64,000 bases of DNA from the NCBI GenBank assembly GCA_028752905.1, contig JAQNBH010000011.1, forward strand, positions 34,679,396-34,743,395, given 5' to 3'. This document shows, piece by piece, positions 26,201 to 41,200 of this stretch; the first letter of the stretch is position 1, and each line of letters opens with the position of its first letter. The DNA is from Cladorhizidae sp. MBARI D1340-BT2. Its lineage: Eukaryota; Porifera; Demospongiae; Poecilosclerida; Cladorhizidae. The notes under the pieces were generated by a model. It was not told where the DNA came from, did no database searches, and saw nothing but the letters and a program-made list of their open reading frames with translations. Made by a program: the position numbers and the translations under genes.

Positions 26201-29200
26201 AGCATGTTGTTTTAGGGCCAAATCCTATAGTTATCGTATTAGCTTACAGCTAACTCTAACTTCAGTCATCTATGCTACATATGGGAAACAATGAAATGTA
26301 TTTCCAGTTCCTTCAGGTATTATTATGGCAAATACCTAACTTTTATATATTCTTTTAAAGAGTTCGAGTTTGACACAGCCTTCAGTAAACCTTCATTTCA
26401 GTAACTTTGTGGTATTCTCTAATGGAGAATCGTTAGATGCAAGCTCCGTAGCAATTGTCCTGTGTGCAATTCACAATGTGGTCCTAAGATGCACTCTTGT
26501 GAGTGGATGTCTGCTAACTATCAGAAACAGAAAGATGCATTTATGAATAGATAACTACGATGGCATTAAAAAAAATTATGCGGACTAGAAATGAGTGAAA
26601 TGCATTGGATTACCAGCTGAAGCATCATGCCAAGCATTATGTTTCCGGCCATATTATTTGTATATGAAGCTCTAGCCCATTCAAACTAATCATTACCTGA
26701 CTTTTTATTTGTATATGATTAGTGTGCATGTTTATTCTTTACAGGTGACCAACTTATATAGGGTTCTGTAACTCAATGGGTGCACATGTTGTGAAAAAAC
26801 ATTAATCATATGAATGTGAAATAATTATGGTTGAGAGAAGATGGTTTTATTTAAATATACTTGGAAGCAGCCTTCTGTAAACGGAAGATGGGAAGCACAC
26901 TAAAACTGAGGTCATCAAGCTGTACTTTCTGGCTGATGGAATCATCATTCAATAGCTTACATTAGCTAGACATATTTCCCCCCCGATATTTCACACTTTT
27001 GATCTTATTTGTATTTATATAGAATATCTCCATTCTACTTCTATAAAGTGGCCAGATTTGTCAAAACTGACCATATAGCGAGATATCTTCAATTATTACT
27101 CCTACTTGGATTAAAATTGAAATGAGATTTTTTTCCTTTTTACCCCTTTTCCTTCCTCCTGTAGCAACTGTAAGAGGAACTCGTACTCACAACAATTGCA
27201 GTTTATAAGCATTGGATTGGACAAAATGGTCTATGCTTACAGGATTGATTAATCGTTAAGATAGCCACAGTATACCAGCAGATGGCTTGGCCCAGCAAAA
27301 CAAGCTTACAGAATAAAATGCACATAATAATAAACTACAAGAATCTGAAGAAAGATTACTTACTTAAAACACAACTACATAATTGTTCTTTCAAGAAAAG
27401 AGCTCAAGTTTCTTGAGATAGCTGTAGCTATCATCCACAACTGTAACTATAGTTGCTACATCTCTAGGTTTGGTTGAACAAAATTAACCCACAGATGAAA
27501 ATTGTAGGTACTAAGTTTCTAAACAGGCACAGCTTTGTCTAACCTACATTATTAAATTCCAATAGTGAGATAGCTACAAACCACAGCAATAACTGCTACT
27601 GGTTTAGGTTGGTCACCAACATCGATAGATAAGTAAATGAAAACTTATCCATTACTTACTTGTTTTCTACATGGCCTTGTGTGATAGTATAATTACAAAG
27701 AGCTATGGCCAATCCAGTATTTGCCGGTCTACTTTTTCCATTATGGCCACACTCATTTACAATTTTCTTAAGATAGCCAAGATTTATTTCAGGGATTTCA
27801 GTTAAGCTAGTCTTGCATTCCCGATGTACAAACTTCAATTCAACTATACACGTGATAATGAACTTGCCAAAGACTAGAGGAAAATCTAATGAAGTGATAG
27901 TTGACATGAATTCCATGATTCTATGCCAGCCTTATTGGCAGGCTAGTTTTACTTTCCATAGGTAAGTTTGGATAAGAGGTATATCTCCTAAATGTTTTTC
28001 ATCAGAGCAATGCCCATGAATTCAATCTGATGAAACCTATGACATAGATTATTGCCACACTTGCCTCCAAGAAGCACATACTAAAGCAAGCTGCTGATCC
28101 TACATTGGCAAATTCATTATCAGCCACCTTTAGTAGCTTTACACTTTGAATAACTCATTTCCTAAGAAATTAATTTTATGCCTAAAGTCATTTGAAGAAG
28201 TACTTGAGGTCAAACAGTTAATGTTTGGTTACTTCTTATCCAAATTTAAAAGACAGAAAAAGTTATTTATGAAATCTGCTTAATTTTTTTTTGAGATTCT
28301 TCTCAGTGAGCAAACTTTTTTATATGGTTCTATAAAGTAGTTTTACTGGTTATCATAAATAATTATTGATGTGTTGATAATGAACGACCAAACACCAAGT
28401 GAAAGCAAGTGCTACTAACTTTTTCCAATAAAGCTTAAATTAGAATAGAGTCAGAACATATAATGTATACTACAGTAATATCAACCAATTGTGTCCACTC
28501 TCATATCCAGGAAGACTGACCACTATAAATGCACTTCCTCCTACTAATGTATGACATATCCTCCCCTAACTTGGTTGAGCTAAGAGGGCAAATAGCTGGG
28601 TTAATCTCAATTTTTTGGCTGGCTGAGGCTAAATATATATAGAACTACCATTATTATAAACTCTGCCATTGATTTCACACTCAATCACATACCTGTTACT
28701 GCCCGGTTCCAGAGAATGATCAGCTGATAACTTTCTTCTTCTCCTCACAATGCACACCAATGCATAGAGAACATATATTATTCCACCAAGTATTAACAAT
28801 GCCACTGTTCCTACAGTTGCTCCAATAATAATTGGTATTGGGAGAGATGGACGTATGGTCACTTGAGCATCATGATCTAAATGAATTCTTCCTCGATCTT
28901 GAAATTTGTCAGCTTGTCCATTGGTGAAATTAATAAATGACAATTGAACTTTAAAATTCATTAGTCTTTCTGTCATGTCATTCGATATTATGGGAAGTTC
29001 TACCAATTTCAATGTATCATTTCTTTTAAAAGTAAATTCTACAAAAAAATACATCATGATAACAATTATTTCGATGCTACAGGTTTTGCCCTTTTGCTTT
29101 CCATACTAAATTAAATCTTCTAAAGATGTTGAATAGTAATAGGTAGGATATCCATGCAGAATAGTCATGCAAAAGTGGTTTACAAATTATATCGATTAAA

Positions 29201-32200
29201 AGGTTGTTTATTGATACAATATTAACTTGCTTACCATGAAAAGTGGAAGCATTAACAATACTTGCCCTTAATATGACTCCAATATCTCCAAGGTTCCCGC
29301 TGAACAAGTGCACATTCAGGCTGACATTTACATTAACTTCGCTGACAGAGTACATATCTGGGTCAAATCTAAAATCCAAAACTGCAAAATAAAATTAAGA
29401 TAACAAGGGCACAAATACAAAGATAAGCATCCTCAACACTGTATTATTTGAATAGCTGATTAAAAAAATTAACAAAAAAAGGATGTTTTGAGATGGTAAT
29501 ATGTTACTAATTATGACATGCTTTGATTCTGCGTTCCTAAATTCATTTAGGTAATTTACTTTTGTAATTTATTTAAGTTAATGATATTAATATAGAACAT
29601 GAGCATGAATTGATTTAGGTAATCAGTTATATTGAATTCCATAAGTAAATGATATTAATATACAACATGACATGCATTTTATTCCGTCTCATATGGTGTA
29701 GCACAAAATGACATTGATTACCTTCATCATCTAAGATGTAGATCTGTGCACTGTCATTTGCAATAGTCACACGAGGAGGATGGCTGACTATTAAACTTAA
29801 ATTTGCCACCACCAACTTGGTTAGTTGATATATGTTGTCATTGACTAGAGTGAATGATACATTGATGGATGTCTGGTCAGCATTCAAGATGTAGAAGCCA
29901 TCTCCATCATCCTTCATCAAAACTGAAAAAAATTATGTTGATCATAGATTGATGAGGATAGTAGATTTAATCGACTCAAGTGAAAGTACAAATGAGGGCA
30001 ACTATGATATAAATTAACCTGGATATCATAGATTATTGGGAAGAGGGTGAAGAGGATGGATTGGGGAAATGTTAGAGAAAAATAACGTGAAACTTGAAAT
30101 ATCTCTCTCTTAAAATTTATAATAATGTTCATATAATATGTTGTCATATATGAAAAATATAAACCAACCAGTAAGTAAATTACGTATAACTTTGATGCCT
30201 TTTATAAATTAGCATTATTGTAACTATACTTTAACCAAGCAAAATATATGTAAAGTTAATGTCATTAAAAATAATGTGGAATTGCCCTAATAATTTTTTG
30301 CTTTTATAATAACCTGGTTCAAACCTAGATTTCTGCCAACCAAATATGACACAATTAATGTAAAGGATTAGAATTCTTTTGACCTTAAGGTCTCAATCAG
30401 CTATTTTATTTTCAGTGATAACATTTCAACTGAAATATTTCAGTCTTCACTCAAGGCATATAAAAAATGAAAAGAATGCAACACATTCACAATCACTTGC
30501 AATGCATTTCACAAAATAAATACATGTGATTCAAGATCTGTCTGAATAACAGTGTATATGCAGAGCAACACATTAGACAGACAAAATTGCGGGGAATTCA
30601 CGCACATAGTATTGATAGTTGAGATCTAGCAATCAGGTATTCCTGAACTACATCTCACTGTTCTAGTTTTTACGTGCATATGCGCACTACCTACATGAGA
30701 ACTCACTTATTTTGCTAGCTCTATACCATTCTCAGAGGTCTTTTCCCACATGATTTGTTGTGTTGGTTCCATACATACTCTTCAATAGAAAACTTCTCAA
30801 GTTCAACCTTTCTGCATGCGATTTTGTACTCCCTATTCGGGTTTTAAATGTCTTCCTTGTTTCACTAATGTACACTTTCCCACAGCTGCTGAGACTCCTA
30901 TACAACACCAATGATTTTATGGTAGTGTGCATTTTATGTGACCCTGGATAATCAAGCCCCCAATTTTTTGTATTGCAAAAAAAAAAGGAAAAAAAAAGCT
31001 GATTGATATTATTTCATATTAGCTGAAAATATTTGTATATACAAACATTACAAAGTTCATTACACCGGATAAACTGTGGTTGTGAAAATAAAGAAAAAAA
31101 GATTAGCATTTACATATGTGAGCATAAATGTGACTTGGTGCAAATTGGGAAACCAACTGGAACACTACCACATTTGAAATACCAATAATTTGTTCCTTAC
31201 GTGATGTTGATCCTTGTGATATGTTAAATTGAATACAAACATTTATCTCCAGGCCCCCAGAGAGCACTCCAAATTGCAAAGAACCTTTTGAATCAATCTC
31301 ATCAAAGTAATAGGGTGCATCAATGAAACCAATTGCAGCATCTATACATATATATATATATATGAAAACTATTATAATTCATCAATTGCACTCACTTCAA
31401 GTTAAAACTCTTTGAACCCAAGCAGCTGTTTTTTGTTGCCAATACATAGGGGTATATATTAAACCTGAGTGGTCTGTTTTCCTGCCAGAGAACCTGCTTT
31501 TTTAATTATCATATTCCAGTACAGAGCTACAGCTAATTAACTGCCTCAATTTATTAGATTTTTGCTGCACTGAAACTACCAAATTTGTCTGGTTAATTTT
31601 TCATTTATTTGGACAACTTATGAAAGAATAGCATCAAATGTCATAAGAATGGACCAGTGTTAGGCTTAAGTTTCGAGTTTTCTTGAACATGTGCTACGTT
31701 CGAATATGACTTCGGATTGGAGCAAAGAGATAAAAGCAATCAAGTACTGCCAGCTAGTAAACAGAGGGCAATGTAGAAGACAGGAAGGTCATGGTAATAG
31801 AGGCAGAGGTCATGTCAGGGCCTTGAAAGAGACTCCAGTGGTCTCACAAATCTTGATGGCTTTGTAAAAACATATTTATACATCAGTGTAATATTATAAA
31901 AATGTTTAGATGCATTTATACAACATATTATAACATACGTTATATTTTGTGTGATTTTCTCTCAGGACGTCAGTAGGTGAGGTGGAGGAGTGAGGGGGTG
32001 GTGTCAGCCTGATTTAGGGGCCTTAGGGTTCAAAGGGTTAAGCTGGTTACTATGCCTACTAATTATTACCATCATCATCCAAAATGGAAATCACTGTGAC
32101 ATTGGGCCAGGCAAATACTCCAACATTTAGTGGAGCAGAGATTTCAAGAGTGAATGATTCGTTATCTTCACGAATTTCATCATTAATAATGGTAATGTTG

Positions 32201-35200
32201 TAACAAAATCTCTTGTTATTAATGTCACCATGATCCAAATCCAATATTGTCAAATTGAATATAGTCAAAGGAGGTTCCTTGAAGTCTTTATTATCTGCAT
32301 TAATATGATACAAAAATTACTGTATTTAAGGTGATATTATTCTATATCCATTATATAATTATATAATATCATGCATAATTTTATGTTCGTGACTTTTACT
32401 TCACACTGCATAAGATGGACCAGGAAGGACTAGTCAGGAAGAAGGGCATTTTGTTCTATGAAAGATATTTGCTCCTATTGATGACCTAAATATTTTAAAA
32501 AGTTTTTAAATATTTTCAAAAGAAGCCCAATCTTGTCACAATAATTAAAAGCATAGACTTTCAGCAAAACCAGAAATTACTTATGCATAATCTCCATAAA
32601 TCTATGTAAATGTATGGGCATGGGTGGGTAATAAAAATGTAGAAGAATAAAATCTCCTGTGATTCATCTCAACGCTTGCCATTGGAATGGAAATTGTATT
32701 CAACATGTTGTACTGTTTTATCATATTGTCAAGTTGTATTGCATCATTGTCAGTCCATAATAACAAAATTATGATGATAGATGCAATAGAACTCGGGGAA
32801 TATCATATTGTGAACAAGCCTTTACAAGTGCAATATATATTCTCACTGTCCTGAGACCTCATAATAGATCAGCAAATAATCAGCTTCATCATGTGCACTA
32901 AAAACATTGACAAATAATGTCTTAGTTTTGTCTACAGAACATATATTGCAGTAAGGCTGCTATATATTATATGGAGTCAATATGTGCTATCACAAAATAT
33001 AGCTTAAAGCAGCCAATTGAGATGTTTCTTTGGCTACCATTGCTTAATACCTGCACTTCCTGTCCTTGTTTGAAGAGTGATCTCTACAGTAATTGAATCT
33101 GTGATCTGTATATCATCCTCAAGATTGGTTATACTACAACACACTTCCAGGATTTCTGCAGATTCATGTACCGAATAGTTTGTCTCTTCAAATCCATATG
33201 CAACTTCTGTGATAATAATTATAATATGCAGGTAATAAATATTCAAATTGGCAGATTGTCCATTATTGATCTGATTTATGAATGTCATAACATTCCTCAG
33301 TCATTTTTTAACATTAATCATGCTATATATACAACATATCACAAATACAAATGCAAGCAGTATTATATATATACATTCTAAGAATTAGTATTTAATATAT
33401 TTAAGACTGAACTCCACAGAAAAGCAACATGTGCTTGACATGCCTATACTTCATCATTACCCTTATGGCTATGGACATATATATATAATTAGCATGCCCC
33501 AGATTGCCATGGTCATATAATGTAGAAGTCCCTTACAAAACAAATGGCTAATTTTGGAAGTTTTCATCTGTAGCTTTCTCACAGGCATCCAGTGCTGTAT
33601 TTAAATACAAGGTTGCTAACCAAAGTGTTTGTTTGTTATAGTTATAGCTCTAGAGCTAGCAGAGATATGCAGTAGCAGATCTTATCTAGGTATATCAATG
33701 GCTATCAATGCAGCCATTTAGGTTTAGCTACTCAAAAGTGAATTAGAAAAATATATGCATAGATACATAGTTCACTAAGGCTCTGGGTATAGAAGATAGC
33801 TACTTCATAGCATATATTCTTACTGAAAGATTTGACTAGTATACTTCTAGGAGTCATTTGAAAACATTCCTTCTCATTTCAGTTGTAAATCTTGGGTGGA
33901 AAACTATGCACATAACTAGCTTTTAGAAACAAGAATTGCAGTTTTTACAATTTTTTATTACTGTGGTGGTAGTAGTGGCTTTGGCATTAAAGAGGGTCAA
34001 TTATATAAAAGTTGGAAAAAAGTCAAGTCAAATACAGAGTATAAATGGGCATGTCCTATTTTAGATCCAAAACTAACACAGACATTAAAGTTAATGATTT
34101 ATTTTATTTACATATAAGTTATATCCACCAAAATGTGGCATTGCAATCAATTAAATTTGTGATGTCACACATTTTAAACAATGGGGTAATACTCCAGGGT
34201 TGTGATTCTACAACTTGTCTACTTTAATGCTTGAATGTTACCATTTAGAAAAGGTAAATGCCAACTAATGTCCATTATTTTTAAGGATAGAACACTACAA
34301 TTTACATATCCAAATGGACAAGAAAAAATATTTTATGTGTACATGTATACACTTCCCACCCCCTTTCCTTCTCACAGGCACACACCCACATGTGTATGCA
34401 CATGTATACACACACACAAAATAGATACTTTAACCTAGAGGGGGGAAAAGGGGCTTTGGCATATCGACACTGAGTTGGAAACACTTTACTTAAATAAATT
34501 CATCATGTTAAATTATTACTACTGGCATAGATTTAGCTATACCCTAAAATATATCCAGAAATGGTTGTATGGAAGCTAATTTATCACTGGCAAAACTCTT
34601 AGCAGACTGGTAAAAGCAGACTACACAGAATGAAATATTATGTACGTATTTACCATCATTATCCTGAATATAAATTTGTGCTAGAGCAGGATCAACTACC
34701 ACATGTGGTTGAGCATTATCTGACAAACTTAAGTTTGCAGACAAAGTCTCAAGGCGTTCAACAATAAAATCTTCCATGAGTGAGAAGGAGATGTTTACTG
34801 TAGGATTGCTTGCATTCAGGACTATCAATCCACCACCACTGAGGTCATTCAGATAATCAGAGGACACTGAAATGGGAGCAGCAAAAAGTTTATAAATGGA
34901 CCTATAGTTTATTTCATAGAACATGGATACATCTACAAACTACTCCGACTTCTCCATTACTGTTAGCACATAATTAATAGTTATTACAAATTATATGATA
35001 AACTAACTCACCCTTAGCAGTTTCAGCTAACAAAAAGATGAGAAGATATACTGTAGACACTTTGCCATCAGATACAAATCCAACTTCCATGGTTACATTG
35101 CAGTTACACTCATCCACAAAATATTCTCTCTTATTAAATCCAACTGTAGGAACTAGATGGAAGGAAATGAAATTATTTTTGTAACATTACTACAACTAGT

Positions 35201-38200
35201 GAAATTTTCTCCTCAACCTCTTCTCCTTCACCCCTTTGACCATAAATCAACTTTTATCACCATAATTATTATTATTGCACACCAAGATATGCATGCACTC
35301 TGAATAGAATTCTCTATGGCAGTGTACTGGACAATATCTACCAAATATAAAATAGGTAAACAGTCAACTTGACAATTTTTTGAATCAACATCTCCATCAT
35401 TTAACATAATATTGTTGAGGATTTCATAAAGGGTTTTCTATGTCCACTGTTTGATTATCAGACACACGCACAACTAAATAAAGCATGAAGAAAATAATTA
35501 AATCTAGAGAGGGACGTTGCTTTAGAAATACTCTGAGCTAGCGTTTCGATGATTTAACTGAGTAAAATTTTGTAATCATGGATTTACCTTCATCACCCAA
35601 GATAATGATATCTGCTGAAGCAGGAGCCAAGGTCACATGTGACTCAGTAGGGTTTAATATTTCTAGACTTGCAGACAAATACTCACGAGATTCATTAGCT
35701 AAATCATCCACCAGTGTGAAGCTTATATTTCCTATACGATTTCCATCATGCAGAGTTACATGTCCATTTCTACTGAGGTCATTCAGATAGTCGGAGGGAG
35801 CTGAAATGAAATTGATATGAAAATGGTAATATAATATTGTACCAAACACATTCGTAAATAATCTCTGTAATTTGATGAGTTGGTACAAAATATTGAAAGT
35901 CATGTAGTTTATGATATACTGAGAAGTCATTTGTTGCATATACACTAATGGTAATAGTCACTAATGCATACACAAATGAGAAAACACCCATGCATAAAAC
36001 AAAATTGCAAAATGCTCCACAATTTTGCCATATTAAAGCAACTGATAGAAATATTTCTTACTAGAAAGCCTGAAAGAAGGACATAACCACCTATGAACAA
36101 CAGCTTTGGATGCAGCAGTTAACTCTAAGCATGCTGTGCAATATGTCAGTCAATTAAACAATTTACTGCACAACTGTCCAAATTTGACTATGACAAGGCT
36201 AACAAGGTGGGTAAAGAGAAAGAGTCCTACTCTACCACTGACTGGGAGATCTGAGAAATTATCTAATCTTACAGCAGAGCAACTGACCTTGTGACACTAG
36301 TGAGTAGACTATTCATACTTATATAATCACATAAAAGTGCAGTAGTCATACAATTAAAGAGTCGTATCTGCTACTTTATTCTAGTCACCAGGTAGACAAT
36401 AGAGTTTCACTACATACTAGGAATCGTGGTACAAGAGTACATCTCAAATTGATATGAAATAAAGCTAGTTACCGTTACTAGATTCACAGAATTTCACATT
36501 TGATCATGAAATTTTCCTTGACTTTCTATTTTATGGAATATTTGGTTCATTAATACAACAAAGATTGAGTGCATAATTCTAGAGTTAGTGATTTCAAGCT
36601 GAATATAACTTAACAACAATGCACAGAATATGAGTCCTCTTATATCAATTATTAATAAAACATTATTGCGTAAAGATTATGATTAAGAAACCCATAATTA
36701 TAACACACTTACCTTCGGCAGTACCACTTATCAGAGAGATCAAAAGAAATACTTCAACTGACATGTCAGTACGGATTGCAACCATCAAGGTTACTTTGCG
36801 ATCATACTCATTCACAATATAAGGTGCATTCATGAATCCAACAACAGGATCTAACAATAAAGAATATAAAGATATAGATTTCCTGGTAATTACTTGTATG
36901 TTACAATATAGACGCTTCCTCCCCACCTCCCTTTATGCTTGAGCTTGATGTTCTCACCAAACAAATGGAAATCTGGATGTGGATTTGTGGCTATTATATA
37001 TCTCTGGCCAGACACTGGGAGTTGGTATTTCGTAATATTTATGTACTTACCATCATCACCCAATATGATGACATCTGCTGAAGCTGGATCCAAGTGTACA
37101 CGTGGGTGGACAGCATCTGAAAAATGGAGGTGTGCAGATAGATTTTCAAGTCTTTCAACAATGTAATCATCCACGAGTGAGAAAGAGACATTCACTACAG
37201 GATTGCTAGCATTCAGGACTATCATTCCATCATTGCTGAGGTCATTCCGGTAGTCAGTGGAAGCTGAAATGAAAATAGTAAGATATTACAGTAAATTTAT
37301 ATGCATGTATCAAAAAGGGATACTTTTATGGGGGAAAAACGGCCTTTTAAAAATAATATATAGGATTAATTTTATACCCTAATTATATGGCTGCATGCTC
37401 ATGTAATGGAAAATTTATAGTTATTCGTGAGTAGCTTCATGGTCAGTCAATAATATAATTGCTTTGATACTATACTATTATGAATTAATGATGCTAAAAA
37501 ATTCCATAAGAGTTAATACAAATATTGAAATATTTATTAATTAATAATTTCAGCACAGTTTAGCTTTGCAATAAGCAACAGTTTATGTTGAATACAAAAA
37601 AGTATTGCTCTATCATCGTGGAAAATTTAGAGTGAACAGTAAACTTGACAGCATCAATGCCAAACATTTCTTCATCTTTGGAAATATAATGGCAAATTCT
37701 GATAGAAAGAGGACAGGCTCATATGTAATAAACAGTCTTGGCCTATTAGAGAATGAAAGCCTTGAAGTGTAGGTCAATGCACCTATGCTTACATGTGAAG
37801 GCATGTATTCTGATGTGACAGCTGCAGAATATGAAAAGCAGTCACCATTCTTTGTATAGAAAGTCCCCTTGTTCTGGTAACCATATCAGATTTAGCCCAA
37901 CTACTATCTATTTATATCATCTGATTACAATTGAGATGAGCACAATCTTCTTAAGGTAAGGTAATGTAAAAATGTTCCTGAATAAATTGTAACTATAAAA
38001 AACATTAGAATGCTTGATGAATTGTTTGCCATTGTTGTTAATGAAGAATTCCCTAAAAAAATATCAGATCAATGCAACATTATGACTGCTCTTTGGATTA
38101 AAGCTAGATCCCAACACAGGCATCAAAAGTATTCTTTATCATATACTCGCATGATAGCATGTAAAGCTTCAGCATAGATCTGTTAACTGAAAGAAAGTTA

Positions 38201-41200
38201 TAAAAAGTAGCCAAGGATTCTTTGATTAATATTTCACCATGACGCATCATCTAAACCCAAAACTTATCATTATTTTTGTCAAATGCACTGCCGAATCATT
38301 CTATATTAAATCTGCATCCTTCTAATATTTCAAATATTACTGCTATGTATGAACAATGGAGTAAATTTGGTGAAGGGTTCTTGTGAATCTTGGGGAATTT
38401 TTTTAAGCTAAAGTAATCAATTCATATCAAAATGGAATAAGAAAGTTTGTTGTTGTTTATGTTGATGTTGTTGTTTTGGATCATTTTGTAGATGCTACAA
38501 AACATTATTTACAAAGATCAAATTTTGTGAAATGCCATTGGCTACCCTAATGGTAGCTAACCAAATCCTCGTGATTTGGGTCATCAATCCAAAATCACTT
38601 GATGCTAAATGAAGTTTAAATTACTGCTTGAACTGGTGAATAATATAAGCTTTTGTATTAATTTAGAAGTTAGACTCATACACCAGGATTGAATAAACTA
38701 AAGGATTTATTGCATAATTTTGGACAATCAATTACAATTCTCGAAAAGTAGTTGCTAATAATTGTGTGAGATCTGTCCAACCTTGCGAATTATTGTACTC
38801 TAAGTTAGTGGCCACTGGTTTCTTCTTTGGCTCCACCCACGACTAGTACAAATGTGCTTAGTCATAGTGCTTGATGAACATAGCTTAGCTACTTGTACAC
38901 AAAAACAGAAAGTTGCACCCCACTCTAAACTGCATGCTTCGTGGTGACAAGTTATAGGTAAACTATACGCTTTATTCATTGGGTCTAGATTTCATGGGAT
39001 TATTACTTTATGAATCTCATTACATTATCTCATGTAGTGTAATTACGTGCTATAATAATTAATTGACTCACCAATAGCAGATCCATTCAAAAGATATATT
39101 GAAATATCTACATCGATCTGTATACTGCTGCCATATAGAACTCCAACTGTCAGGGTTGCCATATGATCAAACTCGTTTACAGTATAAGGTGCATTGATGA
39201 AACCAATAACAGCATCTATACAATCAAACAAGTACATCATTTTCATCAATTCATACCTCCTGCTCTCTGTTACCACAGTGCTAGTTTACTATATGCTATT
39301 TAATTTATCATAAGCAAACATCAACTCTTCAGTATATGATTCTAATAGTGCCCATTGCATGGGTAATTATATATAATCCCAATCCATTTTCCTCCACTTC
39401 ATCTCTTCATGATCTCCTTGGGAGTGTACATGTCCCCCCAAAAATTTAACTACTTCTTCAAGCTATATTTCATATTTGTTGTTGTTGTTGTATTGTAGTG
39501 TTTTGATGATAAATAAGGCATATATTAAAACTTATTAAAGCTAACTTCTGCGGCAACAAGCTTATTTATCATTAAAGCCAACACACTAACAGAGTTTCAT
39601 CTGGGAAATATGTTGACAATACATATATACATACACACTAATAATTATATGTGGGAGGGTTTGTTGCTTTCCAATATGTATTAGCATTTGACTACTGTAA
39701 ACACATGCAGACCCAAACATGGGTATCTTTTACAAAAGGAGTCTGAAAAATGAACCATATAATGTATAAATCAAGATTTTTTTACTACCTGCTCATCCGC
39801 AGATTGTTGTGGCAATATAAAACAGACATAAATTTTACTTCCAGTTCAATGAAGGGGGTGGGGATGGGGCGGGTTGGGGTGGGGTGAGTCAGAAGAATGA
39901 TTAAGATTTAAAAAAATCCTGATGATCATAATTGCCATCATAAAGGTCTTTGTTTGACTTTGATAATCATTACTGGAAGGCTTTCTTTGGAAGGATTATG
40001 CAAAGGCACCTGCAATTAGTCTAAAAACGAATCCTTAAGCCTGTATGGATCTTTGTTGTTGTTGTTGCTATTATTGGCCTTGATTTTTCTGTTTGCGGTG
40101 ACATAAAAGGTAATGTATATGAAAAAACCCAGATAAAAGGGACTTGAAGAGTCAATTAAAGCCTGGGTATAGGGCAATGTAATGTTATTGACAGTTTTGC
40201 ACATCGTTTGAAAGTGTGTTTGCACCGTGGAGGATATTATTTTGTAAAGAGCATAACACAAAGACTATTTTACAATTAGACTTGAAATCTTTGTGCAAAT
40301 TGATATCTAGGGAATTGTGAATGTTATGAGCATTTTAATATGTGGCATTTTTGGGTGTCACCATGTAGTTAAACTTAATGTTTATACTGTTAACAATTGT
40401 CAGCATTCTTGAATATAATTTTATCAAATTAAAATGGTTACATTACCAATGTTTCAACCAATATTGTTTGGCTACACATGAAGTAAAGTGCCTTAGTAGA
40501 CAGACGTCCCCATGTCTCTGATTGCTAATGTGAGGAGTTGTATATCAGAAGAACAAGGACAAAACTGGAGACAGAGATAAAGGCGCACTAAGATGCTAGC
40601 AAGAAAGGAAAACTAAGGAAGTCTGCAGTAATATATAGAACAAGCTGATGGAGGAATTGCAACAACTAAATCTACCATGTTAATAGATTGCAAGTGCATG
40701 CCAAACCACATTCATTGTCAGATGTCTGAGATGTTGCTGTGTGCGGCTTCACCTACCAGACTTGTCCTGAATCACACACCCCATGTACAAATGTAGCAAA
40801 ATAGTTTCAAACTTTCACTACAGCAGCAAGGCCACTGATAAGCTGATTTCAAGATTGTCTTAGGAGATATGCGACTTAGTTTATTAAAGCACATACCTCA
40901 TGCGTAATTTCATTCACCATGCAGAAGGCAAGTCATACTTGTCGATACATTGGAATATAGAGAAGTTGATTATTACTTTGGCATCATCAGCTGGTATAAT
41001 TATATTCAATATGTTATCCCAGTGTGCGTGCATGGTGGGATCCCTACTGATTGCGATAGTAAAAAGGAATGATGCTAATACATTTTTTTGTAATTAGTCC
41101 AAGCTATCCTATTCACCTAAGAGTAAGTTTCCCTGTTAAAAAACTGACTACTCCTTTTGTGCTAACATGCAGCTGTAGAATCAGTCCAGATAGGCCCAAT

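Larger units (their letters stand above)
31342..34653 (-). other. RTK introns 14-16, nothing else seen
   Basis: Non-coding stretches 31342-32069, 32295-33050 and 33207-34653 around exons 15 and 16. They are AT-rich with short TA and CA/TG runs (31343-31362 and near 34380-34420) and hold no recognisable element. Confidence 0.5.

Noticed and set aside
27656..27916. 86-codon minus-strand frame as a missing receptor exon
   Set aside because: Its donor ends in phase 2, which does not fit exon 21 at 25502, and the protein resembles nothing expected between the membrane helix and the kinase. Exon 20 joins exon 21 without it.
36106..36294. Plus-strand 62-codon frame in RTK intron 11
   Set aside because: Peptide-like, but with no recognised motif, splice context or homologue; not enough to call a gene.
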